A DNA stretch of 64,000 nucleotides from Burkholderia ubonensis (GTDB lineage: Bacteria; Pseudomonadota; Gammaproteobacteria; Burkholderiales; Burkholderiaceae). Each line of letters starts with the position of its first letter. Position 1 is the stretch's first letter. The notes under the pieces are model-generated. The model was not told the origin of the DNA. It did no database searches and was given only the letters and a program-made list of their open reading frames with translations. This document shows positions 1 through 8,422 of the stretch, piece after piece. The position numbers and the translations under genes were made by a program. The stretch lies in contig NZ_CADFEB010000014.1 in NCBI RefSeq assembly GCF_902833085.1, positions 62,001-126,000 of the forward strand, given 5' to 3'.

Positions 1-25
1 TCCCGCCGCCCCACCCCGCACCGCC

Positions 26-607
26 ATGACCGACGCCCGCTCCGATTCACACGACTCGCACGACGAGATCCTCGCCGCCACCCGGCACTGGCTCGCGCGC
101 GCGGTGATCGGGCTCAATCTGTGCCCGTTCGCGAAGAGCGTGTACGTGAAGGATCAGGTGCGCTATGCGATCAGCGAGGCCACGACGCTCGAGGACGCGC
201 TCGCCGATCTCGAGACCGAGCTGCGCGGGCTCGACGCCGCCGACCCGCAGCAGGTCGACACGACGCTCGTGATCTACCCGCATGCGTTCGCGGAATTCCT
301 CGACTACAACGATGCGCTGTTCTTCGCAGACCGGCTCGTCCGGCAGCTGAAGCTCGACGGCGTGCTGCAGATCGCGAGCTTCCATCCGCGCTACCAGTTC
401 GACGGCACGGAGCCGGACGACATCGAGAACTATACGAACCGCGCGCCGTATCCGATCCTGCACCTGCTGCGCGAGGACAGCATCGCGCGCGCGGCCGACG
501 CGTTCCCGGACGCGTCCGCGATCTACGAAAAGAACCAGGAAACCCTGCGCCGCCTCGGTCATGACGGCTGGCGCGACTGGATGAGCCGCCCCGGCGACGA
601 CGTCTGA
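26..607 (+). CDS. DUF1415 family protein
   Basis: A 193-residue soluble protein with no signal peptide or membrane segment. The stretch NLCPFAKSVYVKDQVRYAIS at residues 31-50 is typical of DUF1415 proteins, a widespread proteobacterial family of unknown biochemical role, and the length fits the family. The ATG lies 25 bases from the window edge, so its promoter and any upstream operon partner are not visible. The next gene downstream is convergent, so this is the last gene of its transcription unit. The family call is confident; no function can be given. Confidence 0.88.
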   Translation: MTDARSDSHDSHDEILAATRHWLARAVIGLNLCPFAKSVYVKDQVRYAISEATTLEDALADLETELRGLDAADPQQVDTTLVIYPHAFAEFLDYNDALFFADRLVRQLKLDGVLQIASFHPRYQFDGTEPDDIENYTNRAPYPILHLLREDSIARAADAFPDASAIYEKNQETLRRLGHDGWRDWMSRPGDDV

Positions 608-681
608 GCAGTAATTGCGTCGGCGCGCCGCGCCGGAGGAACGCTCGACCGCCGCGCCCCGGCCTAACGTGATTCAGCGGC

Positions 682-1560
682 TCACTGTGCGGCCGGCGCC
701 GTTTCCTCGCCGCCCTGCGGCACGAAGAACCGCTCGCGCAGCTCCGCCAGCCCGAACATGTCGAGAATCTCGTTCAGCCGCTCGCTCGGCCGCCGGCGCG
801 GCAGGTTCTTGTACTGCGCGATGATCAGCTCGTTCTTCATCGAATGCTCCCAGCCGACCAGCTCGGTCACGCTGACCTGATAGCCGTGCGCTTCGAGTTG
901 CAGGCAGCGCAGCACGTTGGTGATCTGGCTGCCGAACTCGCGCGTGTGCAGCGGATGCCGCCACACCTCCGTCAGCGCGCTCGCGAGCGACTTGCCCTTG
1001 TTCCGGCGCAGCACGCCCGCGATTTCCGCCTGGCAGCACGGCACCAGCACGATGTGCCGCGCGCGCTTCGCGAGCGCGAAGCGGATCGCGTCGTCGGTCG
1101 CCGTGTCGCACGCGTGCAGCGCGGTGACGACGTCGACCGTCTCGGGCAGCTGCGGCGACGTGATCGAATCGGCGACCGACAGGTTCAGGAACGACATCCC
1201 GCCGAACCCCAGCCGCGCAGCGAGCTCGGTCGAGCGCGCGACCAGCTCCTCGCGCGTCTCGATCCCGTAGATGTGCGACGCGAACGCCGGCGTGCCGTGC
1301 CCCGGCTGCTGCTTGAAGAACAGGTCGTACAGGATGAAGCCGAGATACGACTTGCCCGCGCCGTGGTCGACGAGCGTCACGGCGCCCCGGTCGGCCTGCA
1401 CGCCGGCGAGCAGCGGCTCGATGAACTGGAACAGGTGATAGACCTGCTTCAGCTTGCGGCGGCTGTCCTGGTTCAGCTTGCCGTCGCGGGTCAGGATGTG
1501 CAGTTCCTTCAGCAGCTCGACGGACTGCTCGGGACGGATTTCGTGGGTCTTGTTCGACAT
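682..1560 (-). CDS. SAM-dependent methyltransferase (class I fold)
   Basis: A 292-residue cytoplasmic protein. Residues 65-70 (DHGAGK) form the glycine-rich SAM-binding motif I of class I methyltransferases. A later HACDTATDDA segment and a VPCCQAE motif resemble the acidic and post-IV motifs of the METTL25/RRNAD1-like group. The substrate is unknown; an RNA substrate is possible by family analogy but is only inference. The gene lies just downstream of a second methyltransferase gene on the same strand (gap of about 95 bases), so co-transcription is plausible. Confidence 0.8.
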   Translation of the reverse strand: MSNKTHEIRPEQSVELLKELHILTRDGKLNQDSRRKLKQVYHLFQFIEPLLAGVQADRGAVTLVDHGAGKSYLGFILYDLFFKQQPGHGTPAFASHIYGIETREELVARSTELAARLGFGGMSFLNLSVADSITSPQLPETVDVVTALHACDTATDDAIRFALAKRARHIVLVPCCQAEIAGVLRRNKGKSLASALTEVWRHPLHTREFGSQITNVLRCLQLEAHGYQVSVTELVGWEHSMKNELIIAQYKNLPRRRPSERLNEILDMFGLAELRERFFVPQGGEETAPAAQ

Positions 1561-1655
1561 CGGGAAGCGGCGCCGGGCCGCGTGCGAACGATGCGCGCGG
1601 CCCGACGGCGAAAAAAAAACGTGAGGAATGGCGACAGTTTACCGAAAACGCGCGC

Positions 1656-2789
1656 TCAGCTCCGCGCGCCGAGCCGCCACAGCGACGTCACCTCGGCGCG
1701 CCGCGCCGCGTAGAGCGGATCGTCGGCGTCGGCCGCCTTCGGATGCGCAGGGCGGATGTCGTCGCGGCCGAGCACGACGAGGCCGGCGGCGTCGATCCAC
1801 TGCAGCAGCGTGTCGCGCGGCCGCAGGCCGAGATGCTCGGCGAAATCGGACAGGATCAGCCAGCCCTCGCCGCCCGGCGCCAGATGCGCGGCGAGCCCGG
1901 CGAGGAAGCCGCGCAGCATGCGGCTGTCCGGATCGTAGACCGCGTATTCGATCGGCGCGCTCGGCCGGGCCGGCACCCACGGCGGGTTGCAGACCACGAG
2001 CGGCGCGCGGCCGGCCGGAAACAGGTCGGCCTCGACGACGTCGACCTGCGCCGCGCAGCCGAGCCGCTCGACGTTTTCTCGCGCGCACGCGAGCGCCCGC
2101 GGGTCCTGGTCGGTCGCGACGACGCGCTTGACGCCGCGCGCGGCGAGCACCGCGGCCAGCACGCCGGTGCCGGTGCCGACGTCGAACGCCAGCGTGTCGG
2201 CCGGCAGCGGCGCGCGCGCGACGAGCTCGACGTACTCGCCGCGCACCGGCGAAAACACGCCGTAGTGCGGGTGGATCGCCGCGCCGCCGAGCGCCGGAAT
2301 CGGCACGCCCTTCTTGCGCCATTCATGCGCGCCGACGAGGCCGAGCAGCTCGCGCAGCGACACGACCGACGGCGCGCCGCCGGGGCCGTACGCTTCCTCG
2401 CATGCGGCACGCACGTCGGGCGCGCGGCGCAGCGGGATCGTGTAGTCGGCGTCGAGCGGAATCAGCAGCATCCCGAGCGTGCGGGCGCGCTGCGACTGCG
2501 CGAGGCGATGCAGGTTGAACGCGTCGACGCCGGCCGCGGCCTTCGCCTTCTTCGGCTTGCGGTCGACGCGGCGCGCCATCGCCTGCACGAGCTGGCGCGC
2601 ATTCTGGAAGTCGCCCTGCCAGACGAGCGCGGTGCCCTCGCACGCGAGGCGGTAGGCGGCGTCGGCGTTGATGCGGTCGTCGGCCGGCACCGCGCGCTTG
2701 GGCGGCGCCACGCCGGCTTCGGAGCGCCAGCGCACGGCATGATCGACGCCGGCGGCGTCGGTCCAGTGGAAAACGGGAAAATCGGTCAC
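1656..2789 (-). CDS. methyltransferase small-domain protein with NPPW motif (HemK/RsmC-like)
   Basis: A 377-residue protein. The C-terminal half is a class I methyltransferase: motif I DVGTGTG at residues 203-209, an acidic TDQDP strand end at about 226-230, and NPPW at 268-271. The NPPW/NPPY motif is the hallmark of enzymes that methylate an exocyclic or amide nitrogen, such as HemK/PrmC and RsmC/RlmG. The N-terminal ~150 residues form a separate, unassigned domain. The likely substrate is a glutamine side chain or a guanine/adenine amine in RNA, but the sequence does not say which. It shares strand and probably a transcript with the methyltransferase gene downstream. Confidence 0.82.
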   Translation of the reverse strand: MTDFPVFHWTDAAGVDHAVRWRSEAGVAPPKRAVPADDRINADAAYRLACEGTALVWQGDFQNARQLVQAMARRVDRKPKKAKAAAGVDAFNLHRLAQSQRARTLGMLLIPLDADYTIPLRRAPDVRAACEEAYGPGGAPSVVSLRELLGLVGAHEWRKKGVPIPALGGAAIHPHYGVFSPVRGEYVELVARAPLPADTLAFDVGTGTGVLAAVLAARGVKRVVATDQDPRALACARENVERLGCAAQVDVVEADLFPAGRAPLVVCNPPWVPARPSAPIEYAVYDPDSRMLRGFLAGLAAHLAPGGEGWLILSDFAEHLGLRPRDTLLQWIDAAGLVVLGRDDIRPAHPKAADADDPLYAARRAEVTSLWRLGARS

Positions 2790-2909
2790 GCGAATTCGGA
2801 ACGGTTGACTTCAACAGGCGGCGGAAATGCGCCGTGCGGACGACACCTTACCCTGCTTTGCGTAACGGGCAAAGCGCGGGCGCATGCTGCAGCGCGTCGC
2901 GGCGATGCG

Positions 2910-3404
2910 TCACCCGCCCGACGCCGGCAGCGCCGGCAGGCGCAGCGTGCCCGCATCGGAAAAGTGCACGGCGCCGAGCGCGCCGCCCGCGAGCCGGCCG
3001 CGCAGCGCGTACGGCAGCTCGCCCGCCGACGCGGCGCCGGCCAGGCCCCACACCTGCCGCGCCGCCGCGAACGCGGACACGGATACCGGCACGTCGAGCA
3101 CCGCCTCGCCGAAGCGCGGCACGACGCCCGCGCGATCGCTGACGCCGCTCGCGAACGGCTGGCCGTTCAGCTCCAGCGCCACCGCGATGCCGTCGTACTC
3201 GATCGGCGCGTCGTTCGGGTTCTGCACGCGCAGCTTCAGCATGAAGCGCATCTCGAGCCCCTGCCCGACGAGCGGATCGAGCCCGGCGACCGACACGCGC
3301 ACCTGATCGCGCATCAGGCTCGCGCACCCGCCGAGCAGCAGCACGGCGACGAGGAACGACAGCACGGCGCGCAGCGGCGCGGCACGAAACGAAACAGGCG
3401 GCAT
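2910..3404 (-). CDS. LEA type 2 (LEA14-like) family lipoprotein
   Basis: The chosen ATG at 3404 is preceded by a good GAGGAG ribosome site; the longer frame to 3464 lacks one. The 164-residue product begins with a hydrophobic signal segment ending in LLLGGCAS, a lipobox whose Cys would be lipidated. The remainder is a beta-rich WHy/LEA14-like domain (MRFMLKLRVQNPNDAPIEYD is the typical LEA-2 strand with a 'NPN' turn). The protein is expected in the periplasm attached to a membrane. Such proteins are linked to desiccation and stress in plants; their bacterial role is unsettled. Confidence 0.8.
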   Translation of the reverse strand: MPPVSFRAAPLRAVLSFLVAVLLLGGCASLMRDQVRVSVAGLDPLVGQGLEMRFMLKLRVQNPNDAPIEYDGIAVALELNGQPFASGVSDRAGVVPRFGEAVLDVPVSVSAFAAARQVWGLAGAASAGELPYALRGRLAGGALGAVHFSDAGTLRLPALPASGG

Positions 3405-3982
3405 CAGCGGACTCCTCGCGACAAACGATCCTCGCTGCATTGTACCGGGCACCCGCCGGCGCACCGGATTTCGTAGTCCGCGCGCATGCCCAATATGGTT
3501 AATACATTAAAACTACGAGTTTCCCGGCAAAACGGAAAAGCAAACCCTTAACTTTTATCGTGCAATGCAACACAGAAATTTGAATCAATGCAGATTCTAA
3601 ATTTTTCGTTTCCTTTACTCAAAACCATCAAGTATATTGACCCATCCTTCGAGCAAGCTGACGAACCTTGTAGCTGCATGACGGCGATTTTACGGAACGG
3701 CGCACGCGCGTTCCGGTCCCGCAGCGCAAGGCCGACCGGCTTCGTGGGTCGTCGATTCGATGGGGTTGCGCGTGCGCCCGGGAAAATCGAACCGGCAAGT
3801 CAACCGACAAACGAGAATCAATAGGGGGCAACAAACCATGATTATCTTCACGTAGTCATCCGGCCGTATTTTCGAATAATCCGCCATTGGCGTTTCGCAT
3901 CGCTGTTGATTAACGGCGGGGGAATGCTTTTGCCGGGCGTTTTCGCAGCACTGAACGATTCTTTCAATAACGAGGATTCAGT
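3405..3982. other. AT-richer intergenic region between divergent genes
   Basis: About 580 bases between the divergently oriented LEA lipoprotein and M1 peptidase genes. The stretch from about 3490 to 3660 is clearly AT-richer than its surroundings and probably holds promoters for both. No convincing -35/-10 pair was fixed. A 78-codon open frame at 3588-3824 has no good ribosome site and no recognisable sequence and is not called. The peptidase has a clear GAGGA site just before its ATG. Confidence 0.5.
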
Positions 3983-6142
3983 ATGTGGATGAACATTCGC
4001 AAGATGCGTTATCTGCCGATGGTCGCCGCGCTCGCGCTCGCCGGATGCGGCGGCGATGACGGCGGCGTCGGCTCGGCGTCCGCGCTGGGCGCGGCCGGCA
4101 AACCGAACGGCGCGTCGACGCCCTCGGCATCTCAGCCGGCGGCGTCCAATGTCGACAAGAGCGTGCACCCGGTCGAGCTGCCCGACACCGTGGTGCCGGT
4201 GAACTACCGGCTGTGGTTCCGCCCGAACGACGCGCTGAACGCGTTCGACGGCCGCGCCGACGTCGAGATCAAGGTGCTCAAGCCGGTGTCGTCGATCGTG
4301 GTCGCCGGCCACCGGATCAAGTTCACGAACGGCCGCGTCACGCTGCAGCCCGGCAACATCCAGCTGATCGCGACGCCGCAGGACAAGGGCGACTTCTACC
4401 AGCTGCGCCCGGCGAGCGGCACGATCGCGCCCGGCAGCTACTCGCTGCACATGGAGTGGTCGGGCATCATCAACTTCAAGACCTACGACGATCCGGTCAA
4501 CCACACGGGCGGCAGCTGCGGCGACGATCCGTATCCGGGCTGCTCGGCCGCCGAAGGGGTGTTCCGCGTCGACCTGAAGGCGACCGACGGCACGACGAGC
4601 GGCGCGATCCTCACGCAGGGCGAAACCAACCTGTCGCGCCAGTGGTTCCCCGGCTGGGACGAGCCGGCGTTCCGCCCGACCTATGAAGTGACCGCCGAAG
4701 TGCCGCAGAACTGGCGCGTCGTGTCGAACGGCGCCGAAAAGCCGTCGACGAACGTCGGCGGCGGCTACAAGCTCGTGTCGTTCGAGAAGACTCCGCCGAT
4801 GCCGCAGTACCTGGTGTTCTTCGGCGGCGGCCTGTTCGACACCTACGAGGACGACTTCTCGAGCCCGCTGCCGGACGGCCGCGGCCTGCACCTGCGCGTG
4901 TTCACGCCGCCGGGCATGCGCGACTGGGCGCAGCCGGCGATGCAGCGGACCAAGCAGGCGCTCGATTTCTACTATCGCTACACGGGCATTCCGCTGCCGC
5001 TGAAGAAGTTCGACACGGTCGCCGCGAACGACGCGTTCAAGGCCGAGAAGAACCTGAACTTCGGCGGGATGGAGAACTGGGGCTCGATCCTCGAGTTCGC
5101 GGACGACATCCTGCCCGAGCCGGGCAAGCCGATGTCGCGCTACGGCAACCAGGTGCTGACGCATGAAGTCGCGCACCAGTGGTTCGGCGATCTCGTCACC
5201 ACCGACTGGTGGGACAACGTGTGGCTGAACGAGTCGTTCGCGCGGTTCTTCGAAGTGAAGACGACGATCCAGTTCTTCCCGGACGAGTTCAGCTGGCTCG
5301 ACCAGGTGACGAACAAGTATCGCGTGATCAACCGCGACATCGGCCCGAACGCGTTCCCGGTCGCGCCGAACTTCAACGGGTGGGCCTCGAACGACTTCGT
5401 GGTGAGCGCGAGCGCGTTCGTCTACAACAAGGGCGCCCACGTGCTGAAGACGATCGAGAACTTCGTCGGCGAGCAGCCGCTGCGTCAGGGCCTGCAGCAG
5501 TACCTGACCGACTACTCGTTCGGCAACGGCACGCCGAAGCGCCTGTGGGATGCGGTGTCGAAGTCGACCGGCCAGGCCGTCGGCCCGATCGGCGACAGCT
5601 ACACGCGCCAGACCGGCGTGCCGCTGGTGTCGCTCGACACGCAGTGCGACCTGACGAAGAACCAGACCATCGTCACGCTGAAGCAGCAGCCGTTCCCGAA
5701 CAAGAACCCGTATCCGGGCACGCAGTGGACGGTGCCGATCACGCTCGCGTATGGCCAGGGTCTCGCCAATCGCACGACTTACGCGCTGAAGGATGCGCAG
5801 GCGCAGATCCGGATCGACGGCTGCACGGGCGTGGTGGCGGACCCGAGCGGGCTCGACTACTACGTCGTGAACTATAGCGACGTGGCTTGGAGCGGGCTGC
5901 TCACGCAGGTCAACCGCTCGACCGATCCGGTGCTGCTCGCGAACCTGAAGAGCGAAGCCGCGCTGCTGGTCGCGAACAACCTCGCGCCGGCCTCGCGCTC
6001 GACGTCGATCGGCTCGGTCGCTTCGCCGGCCGCGACGCTCCTGCGCATGACGCCGCGGACCAACGAGCTCACGACGCCGCAGGAACGTCCGGCATTGCGC
6101 TATCAGGGCACGTTCGCGCCGCGCAAGGCGCTCACGCAGTAA
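3983..6142 (+). CDS. M1 family zinc metallopeptidase (aminopeptidase N-like), lipoprotein
   Basis: A 719-residue exported protein. The N-terminus has a signal segment ending LALAGCGG, a lipobox, followed by a Gly/Ser/Ala linker. The exopeptidase motif GGMENWG is at residues 361-367. The zinc site HEVAH is at 394-398 (catalytic Glu395) with the third ligand Glu417 in LNESFA, exactly the HExxH-x18-E spacing of gluzincin M1 enzymes. Predicted role: removal of N-terminal amino acids from peptides at the cell surface or in the periplasm. It is somewhat shorter than a full PepN (about 870 residues), suggesting a reduced C-terminal helical domain. A strong terminator-like hairpin follows at 6210. 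Confidence 0.92.
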   Translation: MWMNIRKMRYLPMVAALALAGCGGDDGGVGSASALGAAGKPNGASTPSASQPAASNVDKSVHPVELPDTVVPVNYRLWFRPNDALNAFDGRADVEIKVLKPVSSIVVAGHRIKFTNGRVTLQPGNIQLIATPQDKGDFYQLRPASGTIAPGSYSLHMEWSGIINFKTYDDPVNHTGGSCGDDPYPGCSAAEGVFRVDLKATDGTTSGAILTQGETNLSRQWFPGWDEPAFRPTYEVTAEVPQNWRVVSNGAEKPSTNVGGGYKLVSFEKTPPMPQYLVFFGGGLFDTYEDDFSSPLPDGRGLHLRVFTPPGMRDWAQPAMQRTKQALDFYYRYTGIPLPLKKFDTVAANDAFKAEKNLNFGGMENWGSILEFADDILPEPGKPMSRYGNQVLTHEVAHQWFGDLVTTDWWDNVWLNESFARFFEVKTTIQFFPDEFSWLDQVTNKYRVINRDIGPNAFPVAPNFNGWASNDFVVSASAFVYNKGAHVLKTIENFVGEQPLRQGLQQYLTDYSFGNGTPKRLWDAVSKSTGQAVGPIGDSYTRQTGVPLVSLDTQCDLTKNQTIVTLKQQPFPNKNPYPGTQWTVPITLAYGQGLANRTTYALKDAQAQIRIDGCTGVVADPSGLDYYVVNYSDVAWSGLLTQVNRSTDPVLLANLKSEAALLVANNLAPASRSTSIGSVASPAATLLRMTPRTNELTTPQERPALRYQGTFAPRKALTQ

Positions 6143-6209
6143 CGCCTGTCCGTCCGGCGCCGCGCAGCCTGCGGCGCTGGCCGGCCAACGCGCTTCCCGC
6201 TGCTTCGAC

Positions 6210-6236
6210 GGGCCTCGCATGCGAGGCCCATTTTCA
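6210..6236 (+). terminator. rho-independent terminator after the M1 peptidase
   Basis: A perfect palindrome GGGCCTCGCATGCGAGGCCC at 6210-6229 is followed by ATTTTCATT, a short T-rich tract. It sits about 70 bases after the peptidase stop codon. Confidence 0.6.
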
Positions 6237-6461
6237 TTGGCGGCCGTCCGTCATGCCCGGGCGGCGGCCGTTGCGGCTTGCGAGACGGGCCTCTCGCGTT
6301 CCGTTTGGGCTGCATGACAGCCCCGTGACGAAGCCTCAACGTTTCGCAGCGGCTGCCGATATCCCTCGGAGCGGGCGCCGAAATCGCGGCCCCCGTAGGC
6401 CACGCGCGCAGGCAGGCCGCGCGCGCATGGCGGGATAATCGCAACCGAATGGAATCGCCAG

Positions 6462-7112
6462 ATGAAAATGAAGTGGGCAGGTTATTTGGTCATACTAATG
6501 AGTTTCGCGGCGCAGCCGGCGTGCGCGGATGAAATCTACGGCGGCGTGGCGACGGACGGGATCGGACTGGGATACGGCCACGCCGTGACGCGCTATGCGA
6601 ACCTGCGCGCGGAATTCGACGGTTTCGCGTTGTCGCGCTCGTTCAACGCGGGCGACCTGCGCTACGACGCCCATCTGGACCTGTATCACGGCGGGCTGTT
6701 CGCCGACCTGTTCCCCGCGCCGTCGGTCGTGCCGTTCCATCTGACGGCGGGCCTGATCATCGGCGGCGACAACATCGACGCGACCGCGACGAGCATGACG
6801 GGCACCTACCGAATCAACGGCGTGACCGTGCCGACCGGCGGCGAGACGATTCACGCGAAGGCGAAGTTTCCGGTCGTGCGCCCGTACTTCGGGCTCGGCT
6901 TCGGCCACAACCCGAGCCATCGCGGGCTGTCGGCGTTCTTCGACGCGGGCGTCGCGTTCGGCAAGCCTCACGTGGACTTCGACGTGCCGCAGAACATCGT
7001 GGCCGCAGCGGGACAGTCGAACGTCGACGCGGAGGAGGCGAACCTGCGCGACAAGGCCAACCGGCTGCGCTTCTATCCGATCGTCAAGGTCGGGGCGACC
7101 TACCGCTTCTGA
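6462..7112 (+). CDS. small outer-membrane beta-barrel protein, unknown role
   Basis: A 216-residue protein with a signal peptide (cleavage expected after PACA at about residue 22). Alternating hydrophobic/polar strands follow, several ending in aromatic residues, and the last residue is Phe in the sequence VGATYRF, the classic C-terminal signature for BAM-dependent barrel insertion. The size suits an 8-stranded barrel. It is a single-gene unit between the M1 peptidase and the convergent transporter gene. Substrate or partner unknown. Confidence 0.7.
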   Translation: MKMKWAGYLVILMSFAAQPACADEIYGGVATDGIGLGYGHAVTRYANLRAEFDGFALSRSFNAGDLRYDAHLDLYHGGLFADLFPAPSVVPFHLTAGLIIGGDNIDATATSMTGTYRINGVTVPTGGETIHAKAKFPVVRPYFGLGFGHNPSHRGLSAFFDAGVAFGKPHVDFDVPQNIVAAAGQSNVDAEEANLRDKANRLRFYPIVKVGATYRF

Positions 7113-7119
7113 GCGGCGC

Positions 7120-7152
7120 GCGACGCGGGCGGCCGCCGCGCCCCCGCGTCGC
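7120..7152. repeat. 10-bp inverted repeat (hairpin) after the barrel gene
   Basis: GCGACGCGGG at 7120-7129 pairs perfectly with CCCGCGTCGC at 7143-7152 around a 13-base loop. It lies directly after a stop codon. There is no T-run, so it is not a canonical intrinsic terminator, but it could stabilise a transcript 3' end. Confidence 0.5.
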
Positions 7153-7155
7153 CCC

Positions 7156-7207
7156 CCGTATTGCGCTACCGTATTGCGCCCCCGTATTGCGCCCCCGTAT
7201 TGCGCTA
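7156..7207. repeat. four tandem copies of a 13-bp repeat
   Basis: The unit CCGTATTGCGCTA / CCGTATTGCGCCC repeats head to tail at 7156, 7169, 7182 and 7195. The first and last copies end in CTA, the middle two in CCC. The last copy contains the stop codon of the CorA/ZntB-type gene on the minus strand, so the array has grown out of, or into, the 3' end of that gene. Confidence 0.85.
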
Positions 7208-8224
7208 CCGTTCGCCGCCGCGCCGCCAGAACGCCCACCACGCGGCGAGCCCCGTGAAGCCGGCGACGAGCAGCACCATCAGCCAGAAGCCGTGCTTGTT
7301 CTCCGAGAACGGAATCCCGCCGACGTTCATCCCGAAGAAGCCCGCGACGATGTTGATCGGCAGCGCGATCACGGTCACGAGCGTCAGCGTGAACAGCGTG
7401 CGGTTGTTCTGCTCGTCGAGGCGCGAGCCGATTTCTTCCTGCAGCAGCTTGATCCGCTCGACGAGCCCGGCGAGATCGGCGAGCACCAGCGAGAACTCCT
7501 CGGTCGACTCGCGCAGCTCCTGCACGTCCTCCGCATGCAGCCACGCGGGCGGCTTCGCGAGCAGCCGGAAGATCGAGCCCGGCTCCGGCGCGAGCATGCG
7601 CTGCAGCCGCGTCAGCGTGCGGCGCATCGCGCCCAGCTCGACGCGGCTCGCGGTCAGGCGCTGCGACAGGAAGCGATCCTCGATGCGGTCGACGTCGACG
7701 CTTGTGCGCCGCACGATCCGGATCAGCAGGTCGGCCTGGTCGCGCAGCAGATGCACGAGCAGCTCCGCGGGCGAACGGAAGCGCTCGCCGTCCCGCACGC
7801 TCGCGCGCAGCGTGTCGACCGAGCGCAGCGGCTTGAGCCGCGCGGTGACCATGATGCGCCGCTCGACGTGGACGAACAGCGTCGCGATCTCCGACGGCGT
7901 CAGTTCGAGATTGAACATCACGTCGTTGACGATCGCGCGCAGCGCGCCGTCTTCCTGTTCAATGCGGGTCGAGCGCGATCCTTCGTGCAGGAATTCGAAG
8001 AAACTGTCGGGCAGCCCGAGGTGCGTGCGCATCCAGCGCTCGCTCGCGCCGTGCGCGAGGTTGAAGTGCAGCCAGACGAACGCCTCGTCCGGCGCAGCGG
8101 CGCGGTGCCCGCGCAGCCAGTCGGCGGCGGCCTCGGTGTCGAGCATCGCCCCCGGCTCGCCGGGCGTGAACCTGAACCCGCACACCATGCCGGAGGTATC
8201 CGCGCCGTAAGTCTGTACGATCAT
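7205..8224 (-). CDS. CorA/ZntB family divalent-cation transporter
   Basis: A 339-residue inner-membrane protein. A large N-terminal cytoplasmic alpha/beta domain and long helix are followed by two C-terminal membrane helices: TLVTVIALPINIVAGFFGMN, ending in the family's GMN selectivity motif, then FWLMVLLVAGFTGLAAWW. The loop after GMN (VGGIPF) is like ZntB. Members assemble as pentamers and carry Mg2+, Co2+ or Zn2+. ZntB-like is favoured over CorA because of length and loop, but the ion cannot be decided from sequence. The gene stands alone; its stop codon lies in a tandem repeat. Confidence 0.85.
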   Translation of the reverse strand: MIVQTYGADTSGMVCGFRFTPGEPGAMLDTEAAADWLRGHRAAAPDEAFVWLHFNLAHGASERWMRTHLGLPDSFFEFLHEGSRSTRIEQEDGALRAIVNDVMFNLELTPSEIATLFVHVERRIMVTARLKPLRSVDTLRASVRDGERFRSPAELLVHLLRDQADLLIRIVRRTSVDVDRIEDRFLSQRLTASRVELGAMRRTLTRLQRMLAPEPGSIFRLLAKPPAWLHAEDVQELRESTEEFSLVLADLAGLVERIKLLQEEIGSRLDEQNNRTLFTLTLVTVIALPINIVAGFFGMNVGGIPFSENKHGFWLMVLLVAGFTGLAAWWAFWRRGGER

Positions 8225-8422
8225 GTCGAAGGTCGTGCGGCGCGCGGCGGACGGGCATCATCGGCGGGCGCGCCGCACGCGCCCGGACGCCGCGCAGGGA
8301 AAGGAACCACGACGTATGCCCGACCGGCGTGACGTTTTCGTGACGACGTCACGAACGGTGGCACGGCGTCGAAAGCAACGCGCCGCCCGGCGGGCGGCGC
8401 AAGCATCGGCAACGGGGGCGGC

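Noticed and set aside
3588..3824. 78-codon frame in the AT-rich gap before the M1 peptidase
   Set aside because: No ribosome site, no recognisable sequence, ends in Arg-rich shadow text.
3848..6220. 790-codon minus-strand frame opposite the M1 peptidase
   Set aside because: Composition is the antisense of a GC-rich gene; no recognisable protein text, while the plus strand has the zinc motif.
7156..7207. Possible CRISPR array
   Set aside because: Units are 13 bp and directly adjacent with no spacers; a simple tandem repeat.
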